Below are positions 45,958 through 55,078 of a DNA stretch of 64,000 nt, piece after piece. The stretch is from NCBI RefSeq assembly GCF_001425605.1, contig NZ_LMRG01000001.1, positions 501,597 through 565,596 on the forward strand. Direction: 5' to 3'. Origin of the DNA: Rhizobium sp. Leaf453. GTDB lineage: Bacteria > Pseudomonadota > Alphaproteobacteria > Rhizobiales > Rhizobiaceae. Each line of letters opens with the position of its first letter. Position 1 is the stretch's first letter. Below the pieces are notes generated by a model. The model was not told the DNA's origin. It worked only from the letters and a program-made list of their open reading frames with translations, and made no database searches. A program made the position numbers and the translations under genes.

Positions 45958-46485
45958 TCACTCAGCCCTATAGATATCGCCCTTGGAGGTGATCATCACC
46001 CAGCGCCCGTCGCGCTGTTCCAATGTTGCCAGTCGACTGTTGTCCGGCAGGGTCGAACCGATTTTGACTATATACATGCCGCTGCTGTCTTCGATCAGCG
46101 CACGGCCGTTGGCGACGTGCATCAGACGGAAGCCCGTCGCGGCCGGGAACGGCTGCTCGCGGTCGTCTTCGCCGCCGGGCTTCTTTATTTCGCCCGGGAC
46201 CGTTGCTGTCGTCAGCTGGTCGAGGGCGGCCTGCGTATCCGCATCGCGGTTCAGCGAAGCGACCGGTGAAGCCTGCCCGCCGTTGCCGGCCGGCATTTCC
46301 TGGGTCGTGCCCTGCCAAAGCGTCGGCATCGAGAACTTGTCCTGATGCAGGAAGGCATACCAAGGGAAGAAGGTAGCAAGTGCAGCGAGCGCAATACCGG
46401 TCGCGCCCAGCGCCTTGTCGATGATCGGCGTGCGTTCCGTCCGCTTGCGCTGCGGCACGATTTCGTCGGCGTCGTAATCAGTCAC
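45958..46485 (-). CDS. Conserved flagellar-locus membrane protein with PilP/GspC-like end
   Basis: A 175-residue protein: 20 charged residues, one TM helix (near 24-46, ALGATGIALAALATFFPWYAFL), a polar linker, and a compact C-terminal domain. That domain (FRLMHVANGRALIEDSSGMYIVKIGSTLPDNSRLATLEQRDGRWVMITSKGDIY) has the small beta-domain pattern of PilP/GspC-type proteins. It lies two bases after fliI and before the flgB promoter. I know this as a conserved hypothetical at this position in rhizobia; no function is assigned. A role linking the inner membrane to the rod or rings is only a guess. Confidence 0.75.
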   Translation of the reverse strand: MTDYDADEIVPQRKRTERTPIIDKALGATGIALAALATFFPWYAFLHQDKFSMPTLWQGTTQEMPAGNGGQASPVASLNRDADTQAALDQLTTATVPGEIKKPGGEDDREQPFPAATGFRLMHVANGRALIEDSSGMYIVKIGSTLPDNSRLATLEQRDGRWVMITSKGDIYRAE

Positions 46486-46487
46486 CG

Positions 46488-47897
46488 TTACCCCCTCGCC
46501 CGCGTGTTCTGCACGGTCCCTGGATTACTACCCATGCCGGCTGCCGCCTTCAGCGCATTCGCCAGATCGGTAAATGCATCAAAGGCCGGCTTTTCGCCTG
46601 GCGTCTGCTTGAGAATGTCGTAGATCACCGGCACCTGCTTGATCGCCATGTCGAGATCCGGATCGCTACCAGGCCTGTAACCACCGATCAGGCGCAGGTC
46701 GCGGGTTTCCTCGAAACGGTGGATCAGCGACTTCAGCCGTGAAACCAGCTTTTCCTGATCCGGCGTCCAAGCCTTGCGCGCCAGACGGGAGACCGACGCC
46801 AGCGGATTGACCGGCGGATAACGGCCCTCTTCGGCCAGGCTGCGGTCCATGACGATATGGCCGTCAAGGATACCGCGCGTCGAGTCGGCGATCGGGTCGT
46901 TATGATTGTCGCCGTCCACCAGAATTGAGATGATCGCCGTGATCGTGCCGGCACCTTCGGCGCCCGGACCTGCACGCTCCAGAAGGCGCGGCAGTTCGGT
47001 GAAGACGGAAGCCGGATAGCCGCGCGCGATCGGCGGCTCGCCGGAAGCGGTCGCGACTTCGCGGATGGCATGGGCGAAACGGGTAACGCTGTCGACGATC
47101 AGGAGAACATTGTCACCCTGGTCGCGGTAGTGCTCGGCGATGGTGACGGCCGTCAGCGGCGCCATTTTGCGCAGCATCGGGCTTTCGTCGCTGGTGGCGA
47201 CGACGGCAACGGATTTCGCCAGGTTGTCGCCGAGCGTGTCCTCGATGAATTCGCGCACTTCACGACCACGTTCGCCGACCAGCGCGATGACAACCTTGTC
47301 GAAGGCATCGGCGCGAGCGAGCATCGACAGCAGCGTGGACTTGCCGACACCAGAGCCGGCGAAAACGCCGAGGCGCTGGCCGAGGCAGAGCGGCGAGAAG
47401 ATGTCGATGGCGCGCACGCCGGTGCGGAATCCATGCTCGACGCGCTTGCGGGTCATTGAGGGCGGCGCTGTGTTGGAGATCGGGCGGCGGATATCGCCCT
47501 GCAGCAGCGGCCCGCCTCCGTCGATCGGTTCGCCCAGAGAATTGATCGTGCGGCCGCACCAAGATGCGGTCGGCGCGATACGGAAGGCGCCCTTGCGGAT
47601 GACTGTGTCGTGGATGCCGATCGGATCGCCCGGTTCGATCGGGCAGACCACAACGGTTTCCTGCTCGACCTTGACGACTTCGCCGAGATGGGTGCCTGTC
47701 GAACTCTTGTGGGCGACGAAGTCACCAAGGCGTACATGCCGGGAAAGGCCACTGACCGTATAATACCCTGCCGAAATCGACTGGACATGGCCACCGGGGG
47801 CGATCGAGAATTCCGGATTGGAATAACGCCCGACAAGGCCGGCAAGCGCGGCCAGCGAGGTCGAGGAATTTCGGATCTGGATCGTCTCGTTCTGCAT
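46488..47897 (-). CDS. fliI: Flagellar export ATPase FliI
   Basis: A 469-residue cytoplasmic ATPase related to the F1 beta subunit. Walker A GVFAGSGVGKSTLL near residue 178, Walker B VLLIVDSVTRFAHA near 262 and the PPIARGYPASVFTELPRLLERAG stretch near 290 are all present. It energises substrate unfolding at the export gate together with FliH and FliJ. Located 81 bases after flgF. No typical fliH or fliJ is adjacent, but candidates exist at 34576-35253 and 19669-20082. Confidence 0.96.
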   Translation of the reverse strand: MQNETIQIRNSSTSLAALAGLVGRYSNPEFSIAPGGHVQSISAGYYTVSGLSRHVRLGDFVAHKSSTGTHLGEVVKVEQETVVVCPIEPGDPIGIHDTVIRKGAFRIAPTASWCGRTINSLGEPIDGGGPLLQGDIRRPISNTAPPSMTRKRVEHGFRTGVRAIDIFSPLCLGQRLGVFAGSGVGKSTLLSMLARADAFDKVVIALVGERGREVREFIEDTLGDNLAKSVAVVATSDESPMLRKMAPLTAVTIAEHYRDQGDNVLLIVDSVTRFAHAIREVATASGEPPIARGYPASVFTELPRLLERAGPGAEGAGTITAIISILVDGDNHNDPIADSTRGILDGHIVMDRSLAEEGRYPPVNPLASVSRLARKAWTPDQEKLVSRLKSLIHRFEETRDLRLIGGYRPGSDPDLDMAIKQVPVIYDILKQTPGEKPAFDAFTDLANALKAAAGMGSNPGTVQNTRARG

Positions 47898-47978
47898 TCC
47901 GGCTCCTGCCGTCTGCCTGACCCTGCTCCGGGGAGCATCAGCGGGTTGGCGTCAGTCGTTTGTGAAGATCGGTAACTG

Positions 47979-48704
47979 TTACTTGCTGCCGCCAAGCGTC
48001 TTGATTGCTTCGTCGAGCGAGCCTTCGCTATCACGCAACAGCGCGGTGATATTTTCGAACGCGCGCGACACCATGATGAGCTGGGACATTTCCTGGACGG
48101 GATTGACGTTGGATTCCTCGACATAACCCTGCATCACGCCGACATCCATGCGGTCAACGACCGGCTCGGGCTGCGAATTCGGGATGACGGAGCTGTTGTC
48201 GTAGCGAGAAAAGCCGTTGCTGAAATCGGCTTCATAAAGGCCGAGCGCTGCGATCTGGGTGCCGTTCTGCTGAATGGCACCGTCAGCGCCGACCTTGATG
48301 TCGCCCGCCTGCGTATTGAGCTGGATCGGTGCGCCGCCGGCGTCAAGCACCGGATAGCCTTTGAGCGTGACGAGTTCGCCACCGTCCGTCACCGTGAAGC
48401 GACCGTCGCGGGTCAGTGCTGCGCCACCGGGCGTATCGATCGAAAACCACGCTTCGCCCTTGACGGCGAAATCGAGCTGGTTGCCGGTGCGGGTCAGGCC
48501 GCCATTGTTGGTATTCAGGAACTCCTGGCCTTCGGAGACGAAGGACACCTTCGTCGGCTGCGTGTCGCCCAGGACCTGGTTGAATTTCACCTCGGTCGAA
48601 CGGAAGCCGACAGTCGTCGAATTGGCGACGTTGTCGGCCAACGTATTCATGCGCTTTTCAAGCGCCATCTGCGAGGAGACAGCAACGTAAAGACCGGTTT
48701 GCAT
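47979..48704 (-). CDS. flgF: Proximal rod protein FlgF
   Basis: A 241-residue rod protein: MQTGLYVAVSSQMALEKRMNTLADNVANSTTVGFRSTEV at the start and NVNPVQEMSQLIMVSRAFENITALLRDSEGSLDEAIKTLG at the end. One base after the DUF1217 gene. Together with FlgB, FlgC, FlgG and FliE the rod set is complete. Confidence 0.95.
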   Translation of the reverse strand: MQTGLYVAVSSQMALEKRMNTLADNVANSTTVGFRSTEVKFNQVLGDTQPTKVSFVSEGQEFLNTNNGGLTRTGNQLDFAVKGEAWFSIDTPGGAALTRDGRFTVTDGGELVTLKGYPVLDAGGAPIQLNTQAGDIKVGADGAIQQNGTQIAALGLYEADFSNGFSRYDNSSVIPNSQPEPVVDRMDVGVMQGYVEESNVNPVQEMSQLIMVSRAFENITALLRDSEGSLDEAIKTLGGSK

Positions 48705-48705
48705 A

Positions 48706-49485
48706 TCAGCGTCCCCCGAGTTTCAGCGTATTGATGGAAAGAAGAAGATCGGAGGAAATGCCGTAGCCGCTCGACGAGCCGAAGACGGCGAGCGGGTCAT
48801 AGGGGTCTGAGGAATTGTTGATTTCCCAAAGTGCCGTGAAACGCTCAAGCAGCTTCGTCAGCTTGGCCGGATCCTTGAAATCCTTGAGATTGATGTTCTT
48901 TTCGATCGTTTCGGCTTGCTTGTCGATATGGGAAGCGGCAAATTCGACGGGCATCTGCAGCAGCGTGCGCGTCACCTCTGCCAAGGCGTTGTCGGCCAGA
49001 AGACCATAGGCATTGGTGATGGACGGCGCCATGCGTTCGAAATACAGCGCCAGACGCACACCGGAGTTTTCCTGACCCGCATTCTGTTCGAGCGTCTGGC
49101 GGGCATATTTGTCGGCAACGCCCTTCTGCGCTTTGTCGAAGGATGTCGCTGTCGTGCCTTGACGGGCGAAGTTGAGGGATTCGACCAGGTCGGTGTAGCG
49201 GCTGTCGGTGAGCTGCTTGGCGAAGGCTTCGTCGGTGTCGATGCCCTCGGTCAGCACCTTGCGCATGAACGCCTTGGCGTAGCCCATGTCTTCGAGGCCA
49301 TGCGCCTTCATCGCGTAATTATAAAGTCGCGTGTCGGCGAAGAAATCATCGATCGTTTTCACGTTGCCGATGTTCTTCAGGTAATATTCGGTCTCGCGGG
49401 CGACATCCGGCTGTGCGGACACCCGTTCCAGCGATTTGGACAGGTTGCCTGCTATCATCTGGTAGCTGGTATAGGTCGTCGTCAC
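48706..49485 (-). CDS. DUF1217 flagellar-locus protein
   Basis: A 259-residue protein if started at GTG 49485 (MTTTYTSYQMIAGNLSKSLERV), which has GGGGAA just upstream and gives the start typical of DUF1217 proteins. The longer frame adds 30 uncharacteristic residues. It is mostly helical with motifs such as YLKNIGNVKTIDDFFADTRLYNYAMKAHGL and ALYFERMAPSITNAYGLLADNAL. No signal peptide. First gene before flgF-fliI, facing motA. Its invariant place in rhizobial rod operons suggests an exported rod or hook related protein or an assembly factor, but no function is known to me. Confidence 0.8.
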   Translation of the reverse strand: MTTTYTSYQMIAGNLSKSLERVSAQPDVARETEYYLKNIGNVKTIDDFFADTRLYNYAMKAHGLEDMGYAKAFMRKVLTEGIDTDEAFAKQLTDSRYTDLVESLNFARQGTTATSFDKAQKGVADKYARQTLEQNAGQENSGVRLALYFERMAPSITNAYGLLADNALAEVTRTLLQMPVEFAASHIDKQAETIEKNINLKDFKDPAKLTKLLERFTALWEINNSSDPYDPLAVFGSSSGYGISSDLLLSINTLKLGGR

Positions 49486-49541
49486 GACGTTTCCCCGTTC
49501 ATCCATTAGAAATGGCGCGGATAGCGCCGATCGAACGGAAA

Positions 49542-49563
49542 TTGCCGCAGCTTGCTTGCGCGA
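49542..49563 (-). promoter_or_regulatory. Partial flagellar promoter-like motif upstream of the DUF1217-flgF unit
   Basis: On the minus strand: TCGCGCAAG (49563-49555) with upstream ACAGGT, ten bases, then CAA (49544-49542) in place of TAG. Box one is perfect and box two is not, so it is scored lower than the other copies. Shares a 184-base divergent region with motA. Confidence 0.45.
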
Positions 49564-49608
49564 ACCTGTTTGCACGCAAAGGCGGTAATCGGGGCCAAAC
49601 AGCCAGCC

Positions 49609-49630
49609 TCACGCAAGGCTGGAGGCCTAA
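49609..49630 (+). promoter_or_regulatory. Flagellar promoter-like motif upstream of motA
   Basis: On the plus strand: TCACGCAAG (49609-49617), ten bases, then TAA (49628-49630), 39 bases before the motA ATG. The only copy on the plus strand, correctly oriented for the only rightward flagellar unit. Confidence 0.6.
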
Positions 49631-49669
49631 CTCTACCGTCGAAAATCCATCATTGCGGCAGGTATCTCA

Positions 49670-50548
49670 ATGAACATCATCATCGGTCTCGTCTTGACCA
49701 TAGGCTGTATTCTCGGCGGCTTCATCGCCATGGGCGGCCATATGGAAGTTCTGAACCAGCCGTTCGAGCTCGTCATCATCGGCGGTGCAGGCCTTGGCGG
49801 CTATGTCATGGCGAACTCGATGAAAGTGCTGAAGGACACCGGCAAGGCGCTCGGTGAAGCCTTCGCCCACAAGGTTCCCAAGGAGCGCAACTATCTCGAT
49901 ACGCTCGGCGTTCTCTACAGCCTGATGCGCGACCTGCGCACCAAGTCACGCAACGAGATCGAAAGCCACATCGACAATCCCGATGAATCCTCGATCTTCC
50001 AGTCGGCGCCGACCGTTTTGAAGAACAAGGAACTGACGGCCTTCATCTGCGACTACGTTCGCCTGATCATCATCGGCAATGCCCGCAGCCATGAGATCGA
50101 AGCGCTGATGGACGAGGAAATCAACACGATCACCCATGACAAGATGAAGGTGTACAACGCGCTCACCACCATGAGCGACGCCTTCCCCGCCATCGGTATC
50201 GTCGCGGCCGTTCTCGGCGTCATCAAGGCCATGGGCGCCATCTCGGAATCGCCTGAAGTTCTCGGCGGCAAGATCGCAGCCGCCCTCGTCGGAACCATGC
50301 TCGGCATCTTCCTATCCTACTGCGTCGTGGCTCCGGTCATCGCCAACGTCAAGTCGGTGCGCGAAAAGCAAAACCGCCTCTACATCATCGTCAAGCAGAC
50401 GCTGCTGGCCTACATGAACGGCTCGGTTCCCCAGGTTGCGCTCGAATACGGCCGCAAGACCATCTCGGCTTACGAGCGTCCGTCGATCGATTCGGTCGAG
50501 CAGGAAATGATGAACCCGGGCGGCGGCGGCGAAAGCAAGGCGGCTTGA
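49670..50548 (+). CDS. motA: Flagellar stator protein MotA
   Basis: A 292-residue inner-membrane stator subunit with four helices (near 2-22, 31-50, 168-190 and 200-222). Conserved elements: [26 protein letters not shown] near residue 24 and [20 protein letters not shown] near 172, with the proline-containing turn. Forms the proton channel with MotB, which is encoded 15 kb away. First gene of motA-fliM-fliN-fliG-flhB. Confidence 0.96.
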   Translation: MNIIIGLVLTIGCILGGFIAMGGHMEVLNQPFELVIIGGAGLGGYVMANSMKVLKDTGKALGEAFAHKVPKERNYLDTLGVLYSLMRDLRTKSRNEIESHIDNPDESSIFQSAPTVLKNKELTAFICDYVRLIIIGNARSHEIEALMDEEINTITHDKMKVYNALTTMSDAFPAIGIVAAVLGVIKAMGAISESPEVLGGKIAAALVGTMLGIFLSYCVVAPVIANVKSVREKQNRLYIIVKQTLLAYMNGSVPQVALEYGRKTISAYERPSIDSVEQEMMNPGGGGESKAA

Positions 50549-50552
50549 TCGG

Positions 50553-51500
50553 ATGACATCGGCTTTGGAAAACAACGTCTACACCTTCGACCGCAAGCTG
50601 CTCGCCCGCATGACAGGCGCGCTGGGCGACAACAAGACGATCGGCAAGCTCTGTGCCGACCTCGGGCAGGTCTTCACCGAATTTCTGCCGGATATCTTCC
50701 AGAACGAGACAGGTCTGGATATCGAGATCGGCTATGCCGGCTTCGACACCGGCCTGAAATCCGAGTTGATCGCCAGGCTCGGCAACGGCGTGGCGCTGTG
50801 CGACACGACCCTGCGCAACTGGTGCCCGGATTTCATCATCAGCTGCGACAGCCCCGTCATCATCACGTTGATGGAAGTGCTGCTCGGCGCACCGCCGACC
50901 GGCATCGAGGAGCCAAAGCCGCGCAACCTGTCCACCATCGAGCTTGATGTCGCGACAATGGTCTTCGAGAAGATCGCGGAAGTGCTGAAATCGGCCGTCA
51001 ACGCGCCCGGCGGTTTCGAACCGACCCTGAGCCGACCCTACAATGCCAGCCAGCGGCCGGCAGCGGACCCGGAAGCAACCGATCCCTACGCCGCCTGCAT
51101 CAATGTCACGATGGGCCTTGGCCCGGTTCTGTCGACCTTTTCGATCATCGTGCCACAGCAGATTCTCCTCAAGACCAACATCGTTTTCCCGAAGGGTGTC
51201 GGCCAGGCGCGCAAGGCCAAGACCGCCTGGGGCGAGCAGCTGGAACAGCAGGTCCGTCGCTCGACGGTGACGCTGGAGGCACGCGTCAACCTGCAGAGCC
51301 TTACGCTCGACACGATCAGCCGCCTGCAGCCGGGCGACGTCATTCCCTTCCAGGACGCCAGGGATGTGCGCGTCGAGGTCAATGCCAACGGCCGTGACAT
51401 GTACATCTGCGAGTTCGGCCGGTCCGGCACCAAATACACGGTCCGGATCAAGGATACCCAAGGTTCGGAGAGCGACATTCTCCATCATCTCATGAGTTAA
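50553..51500 (+). CDS. fliM: Flagellar switch protein FliM
   Basis: A 315-residue C-ring protein. The middle domain and the C-terminal SpoA domain (QVRRSTVTLEARVNLQSLTLDTISRLQPGDVIPF near residue 227) are recognisable. The short N-terminal CheY-binding peptide of the enterobacterial type (LSQDEIDALL) is not present; the protein begins MTSALENNVYTFDRKLLARM. Four bases after motA. Binds CheY-P directly or through other surfaces. Confidence 0.9.
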   Translation: MTSALENNVYTFDRKLLARMTGALGDNKTIGKLCADLGQVFTEFLPDIFQNETGLDIEIGYAGFDTGLKSELIARLGNGVALCDTTLRNWCPDFIISCDSPVIITLMEVLLGAPPTGIEEPKPRNLSTIELDVATMVFEKIAEVLKSAVNAPGGFEPTLSRPYNASQRPAADPEATDPYAACINVTMGLGPVLSTFSIIVPQQILLKTNIVFPKGVGQARKAKTAWGEQLEQQVRRSTVTLEARVNLQSLTLDTISRLQPGDVIPFQDARDVRVEVNANGRDMYICEFGRSGTKYTVRIKDTQGSESDILHHLMS

Positions 51501-51560
51501 AAATCCCCTGCCTTACCCGGCAACATGGTTGGGGCAAGTTTCAACTGGAATAGTTTGCAC

Positions 51561-52184
51561 ATGGCTACGAAGAAAGCACCAATTGACGACCAGACGATCC
51601 TGAACGCCGGCGACGCCGAGCTTGATCAGGCGATCGACGATCTGCGTGGCGTCCTGCAAAACGACGCCGCCGGCACCACGCCGAAGACCGATTTCGGCAT
51701 GGACTTCGGCGCGACATCGACGCTCGGCGAAACATCGGATTTCGGCAGCGAATTCGGCAGCACGGATGGCGACCTCAACAGCTTCGGCGGTGATTTCGGC
51801 GCCACGAGCTTCGGCGATCTCGATAGTGGTTCAGCATCCTCCTCATTCGACACCGGTTCGTTCGGCGGCAGCGATTTCGGCGGCAGCAGCTTCGAGGATC
51901 GGCCGGCCAGCGAGCCAGGCAGTGGCATGAATGCCAACATGGACCTGATCATGGACATCCCGATCGATGTCCAGATCGTCCTCGGCTCCAGCCGCATGCA
52001 AGTTTCGGGTCTTATGAATCTGACGGAAGGCGCAACGATCGCGCTGGATCGGCGAATCGGCGAACCGGTCGAGATCGTCGTCAACGGCAGGGTCATCGGC
52101 CGCGGCGAGATCACGGTTCTCGAGGAAGACGAGACACGTTTCGGTGTTAAACTCATCGAAATCAAGGGTACCAGTAAAGTTTGA
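51561..52184 (+). CDS. fliN: Flagellar switch protein FliN with FG-rich N-terminal region
   Basis: A 207-residue protein (start [11 protein letters not shown] at 51561). Residues 125-205 form the SpoA domain ([56 protein letters not shown]). Residues 40-115 are low-complexity with nine FG pairs in D/E/S-FG units. Enterobacterial FliN is about 137 residues; the extension is longer and looks disordered. Lies between fliM and fliG. Confidence 0.93.
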   Translation: MATKKAPIDDQTILNAGDAELDQAIDDLRGVLQNDAAGTTPKTDFGMDFGATSTLGETSDFGSEFGSTDGDLNSFGGDFGATSFGDLDSGSASSSFDTGSFGGSDFGGSSFEDRPASEPGSGMNANMDLIMDIPIDVQIVLGSSRMQVSGLMNLTEGATIALDRRIGEPVEIVVNGRVIGRGEITVLEEDETRFGVKLIEIKGTSKV

Positions 52185-52212
52185 ACCCGGTTAGGGTCAT
52201 GAGGATCGATCC

Positions 52213-53244
52213 ATGATGGATTTTGACAGTTTTGAAAGTACGGCGGTTTCCAAGCCCCTCTCCCAGATGGACAAGGCCGCAGCCGTTCTGCTTGCGATGG
52301 GCAAGCCCGTTGCCGGCAAACTGTTGAAATTCTTCACCCAGAGCGAATTGCAGGGCATTATCGCCGCTGCCCAGTCGCTCCGTTCGATCCCGCCCCACGA
52401 ACTTGAAATCCTGGTGAACGAGTTCGAGGACCTGTTCACCGAAGGCGCCGGCCTGATGGACAACGCCAAGGCGATCGAAGGCATTCTCGAAGAAGGCCTG
52501 ACGCCGGATGAAGTCGACGGGCTGCTCGGCCGCCGCACCGCCTTTGCCTCCTACGAAGCCAATATCTGGGATCGCCTGCAGGATTCCGATCCGGTCGCCG
52601 TCGCCCAGAGCCTCGGCAAGGAACATGCCCAGACGATCGCCTACGTCCTGTCGATGATGCCATCGACCTTCGGCGCCAAGGTTCTGCTGCAGCTGCCGGA
52701 AACCGATCGCGCCGACATTATCAACCGCGCCGTCAACATGAAGAATGTCAGCCCGAAGGCTGCACAGATCATCGAGACCCGCGTCATGGAGCTGATCCGC
52801 GAACTCGAAGCCGATCGCAATTCGACCGGCTCGATCAAGATCGCCGAGGTCATGAACGAGCTGGAGAAGACTCAGGTCGATACGCTGCTCGCATCGCTCG
52901 AATCGATCAACACCGAATCGGTCAAGAAGGTCCGTCCGAAGATCTTCCTGTTCGACGACGTCCTGCTCATGCCGCAGCGCAGCCGCGTTCAGCTGTTCAA
53001 CGACGTTTCCGGCGACATCATCACCATGGCGCTGCGCGGCTCCAGCATGGACCTGCGCGAGGCGGTGCTTGCCTCGATCGGCGCTCGCCAGCGCCGCATG
53101 ATCGAATCGGATCTCGCTTCCGGCGATGCCGGCATCAATCCGCGCGATATCGCGATTGCCCGCCGCTCGATCACCCAGGAAGCCATCCGTCTTGCCGCCA
53201 GCGGCCAGATCGAGCTGAAGGAAAAGGCTGCGGTCGCAGCCTGA
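52213..53244 (+). CDS. fliG: Flagellar switch protein FliG
   Basis: A 343-residue C-ring protein that contacts MotA and sets rotation. Conserved parts: QMDKAAAVLLAMGKPVAGKLLKFF near 16, EHAQTIAYVLSMMPSTFGAKVLLQLPETDRADIINR near 137, and the torque helix region KKVRPKIFLFDDVLLMPQRSRVQLFNDV near 238. Length is typical. The 204 bases after it hold one small hairpin (53349-53365) and no gene. Confidence 0.95.
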   Translation: MMDFDSFESTAVSKPLSQMDKAAAVLLAMGKPVAGKLLKFFTQSELQGIIAAAQSLRSIPPHELEILVNEFEDLFTEGAGLMDNAKAIEGILEEGLTPDEVDGLLGRRTAFASYEANIWDRLQDSDPVAVAQSLGKEHAQTIAYVLSMMPSTFGAKVLLQLPETDRADIINRAVNMKNVSPKAAQIIETRVMELIRELEADRNSTGSIKIAEVMNELEKTQVDTLLASLESINTESVKKVRPKIFLFDDVLLMPQRSRVQLFNDVSGDIITMALRGSSMDLREAVLASIGARQRRMIESDLASGDAGINPRDIAIARRSITQEAIRLAASGQIELKEKAAVAA

Positions 53245-53448
53245 TCCGCACCTCAAATCCTCCCGGATTCCCGCGAGTTTCTGTGAAGCGCCGGCATTTC
53301 GGTGCCCTGTCCCCTTGCATGCCCTGAAACCTCGGCTCACAACGGTCCCGACGGCTTAGCCGTCGTGGAGCGAATGATGCCGGTCGCAAAGACCCGGGCG
53401 ATCGGTTCGTCTCCGCAACGAAGACGCAGCGCGTGAGGTCTTCTTCCG

Positions 53449-54525
53449 ATGTCGGACGATCAGGACAAGGACAGTAAAACAGAAGACGCGTCCGAGAAAA
53501 AAATCTCCGACGCAATCGAGAAAGGCAATACGCCGTTTTCGCGCGAAGTGACCATGTTTGCCTCGGTCGCGGCCATCTACATCTTCATCGTTTTCTTCCT
53601 GCCCCAGGGTTTCACCGTCGTCGCCGAATCGCTCAAGGATATCTTCGAGCAGCCGGAGGCGTGGCGCATCGAAACGTCAACTGATGTCGTCGCATTGATC
53701 ACGCACCTGTTTTCCAAGGCAGGCGCACTGTTGATCCCGTTCTTCATCCTGGTGATCGTTTTCGGTATCGGTTCGTCCGTCTTGCAGAACCTGCCCACGC
53801 CGGTCCTCGACCGCATCGCGCCGAAGATGGAACGAATTTCGCCCGTTTCCGGGTTCAAGCGCATCTATGGCATCCAGGGTCTCGTCGAGTTCGCCAAGGC
53901 GCTGTTCAAAATCCTGATCGTCTCGGTCGTCATCGTTCTCGTCCTGTGGAACGACTACTACGCGTCGCTAGAATCGATGTTTTCCGATCCGTTGACGATC
54001 TTCGCGACCATGTCCGACGATCTTAATCAGATCATGATCGTCATCCTAATCGCCACCGCAATCATTGCCATCGCGGACTTTTTCTGGACGCGACACCACT
54101 GGCACACCGAGCTCAGGATGACGAAGCAGGAGGTCAAGGAAGAACTGAAGCAGTCGCAGGGCGATCCGATCGTCAAGGCGCGGCTTCGCTCCATTGCCCG
54201 CGACCGGGCGCGCCGGCGCATGATCACGTCGGTTCCCCGCGCCACGCTGGTGATTGCAAACCCGACCCACTATGCCGTCGCGCTGCGTTACGTGCGCGAG
54301 GAAGGCGATGCGCCGGTGGTTGTTGCCAAGGGTCAGGACCTGGTCGCGCTCAAAATTCGTGAAATGGCGGAGGAGAACGGCATTCCGGTTTTCGAAGATC
54401 CGCCTCTCGCACGCTCAATGTTTGCGCAAGTCTCGGTGGATAGTGTGATTCCACCGGTGTTTTACAAGGCAGTCGCCGAACTCATTCACCGGGTCTATGC
54501 AACGCAGCCGAAACGAAACGGATGA
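53449..54525 (+). CDS. flhB: Flagellar export switch protein FlhB
   Basis: A 358-residue protein with four helices and a cytoplasmic domain. The auto-cleavage motif [11 protein letters not shown] is at about residues 268-278, and the linker with [28 protein letters not shown] precedes it. Controls the change from rod/hook to filament substrates together with FliK. Followed by a small conserved gene whose start overlaps or abuts its end. Confidence 0.96.
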   Translation: MSDDQDKDSKTEDASEKKISDAIEKGNTPFSREVTMFASVAAIYIFIVFFLPQGFTVVAESLKDIFEQPEAWRIETSTDVVALITHLFSKAGALLIPFFILVIVFGIGSSVLQNLPTPVLDRIAPKMERISPVSGFKRIYGIQGLVEFAKALFKILIVSVVIVLVLWNDYYASLESMFSDPLTIFATMSDDLNQIMIVILIATAIIAIADFFWTRHHWHTELRMTKQEVKEELKQSQGDPIVKARLRSIARDRARRRMITSVPRATLVIANPTHYAVALRYVREEGDAPVVVAKGQDLVALKIREMAEENGIPVFEDPPLARSMFAQVSVDSVIPPVFYKAVAELIHRVYATQPKRNG

Positions 54526-54535
54526 CGTAATCCCG

Positions 54536-54976
54536 ATGAAAAAATGCGAATATTCCGAACAACGCGAGAAAATTGTAGCCGAAGCGATTCGTCCGGTGGC
54601 GACGGAATTGCGGCTGATCGATGCAGCCGACTTCATTGCGCTGCTGCGGTTTGAATCGCATGCGAGCCTGGCCGATCTGGTCTCGTCCGCTGCCGAACTC
54701 TATTTTCTGCCCGGCACGGTGAATTTCGGAATCGGTGGCAATTACAAGCTGGACTGGGATACGCAGCCGGAAATCACGCTGGATCTGGAATTGAAGCCGG
54801 ACGGCGTCACGGTCTATGCACAGCTCGCGCTCGGCAAGGACACAGCCGGCCTCGAGATCAACCACATCAACTTCCAGACGCCTTCCAGCGACCCCGATGA
54901 GAACACGGCTTTCCTGGCGCACAGCCTGAATGCAGCCAAGTTCGTTCGATCCTATCCCACCGCGATGGCGGGCTGA
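54536..54976 (+). CDS. Conserved hypothetical protein downstream of flhB
   Basis: A 146-residue protein if started at ATG 54536 (MKKCEYSEQREKIV), 10 bases after the flhB stop. The longer frame starting at 54497 would overlap flhB. No signal, TM helix or known domain that I recognise. The middle is beta-rich with an acidic character (INFGIGG-like GTVNFGIGGNYKLDWDTQPEITLDLEL). Likely cotranscribed with motA-flhB, so probably motility related, but no function is assigned. It converges with visR. Confidence 0.75.
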   Translation: MKKCEYSEQREKIVAEAIRPVATELRLIDAADFIALLRFESHASLADLVSSAAELYFLPGTVNFGIGGNYKLDWDTQPEITLDLELKPDGVTVYAQLALGKDTAGLEINHINFQTPSSDPDENTAFLAHSLNAAKFVRSYPTAMAG

Positions 54977-55078
54977 GGCACGGATCTGCGGCCATGATGG
55001 CCGAAACCAATCTCTTCGCTTATTGTCTTATCGCATGTCGTTACCGCAAAACCGCTGTGCGTTTCTGCGCGACATGCT

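Noticed and set aside
52162-53340. 392-residue minus-strand frame opposite fliG
   Set aside because: Antisense shadow of fliG without motifs or ribosome site.
53349-53365. Seven-base-pair hairpin between fliG and flhB considered as a terminator
   Set aside because: No T-run on either side, and flhB would then need a promoter, for which no copy of the shared motif is seen nearby.
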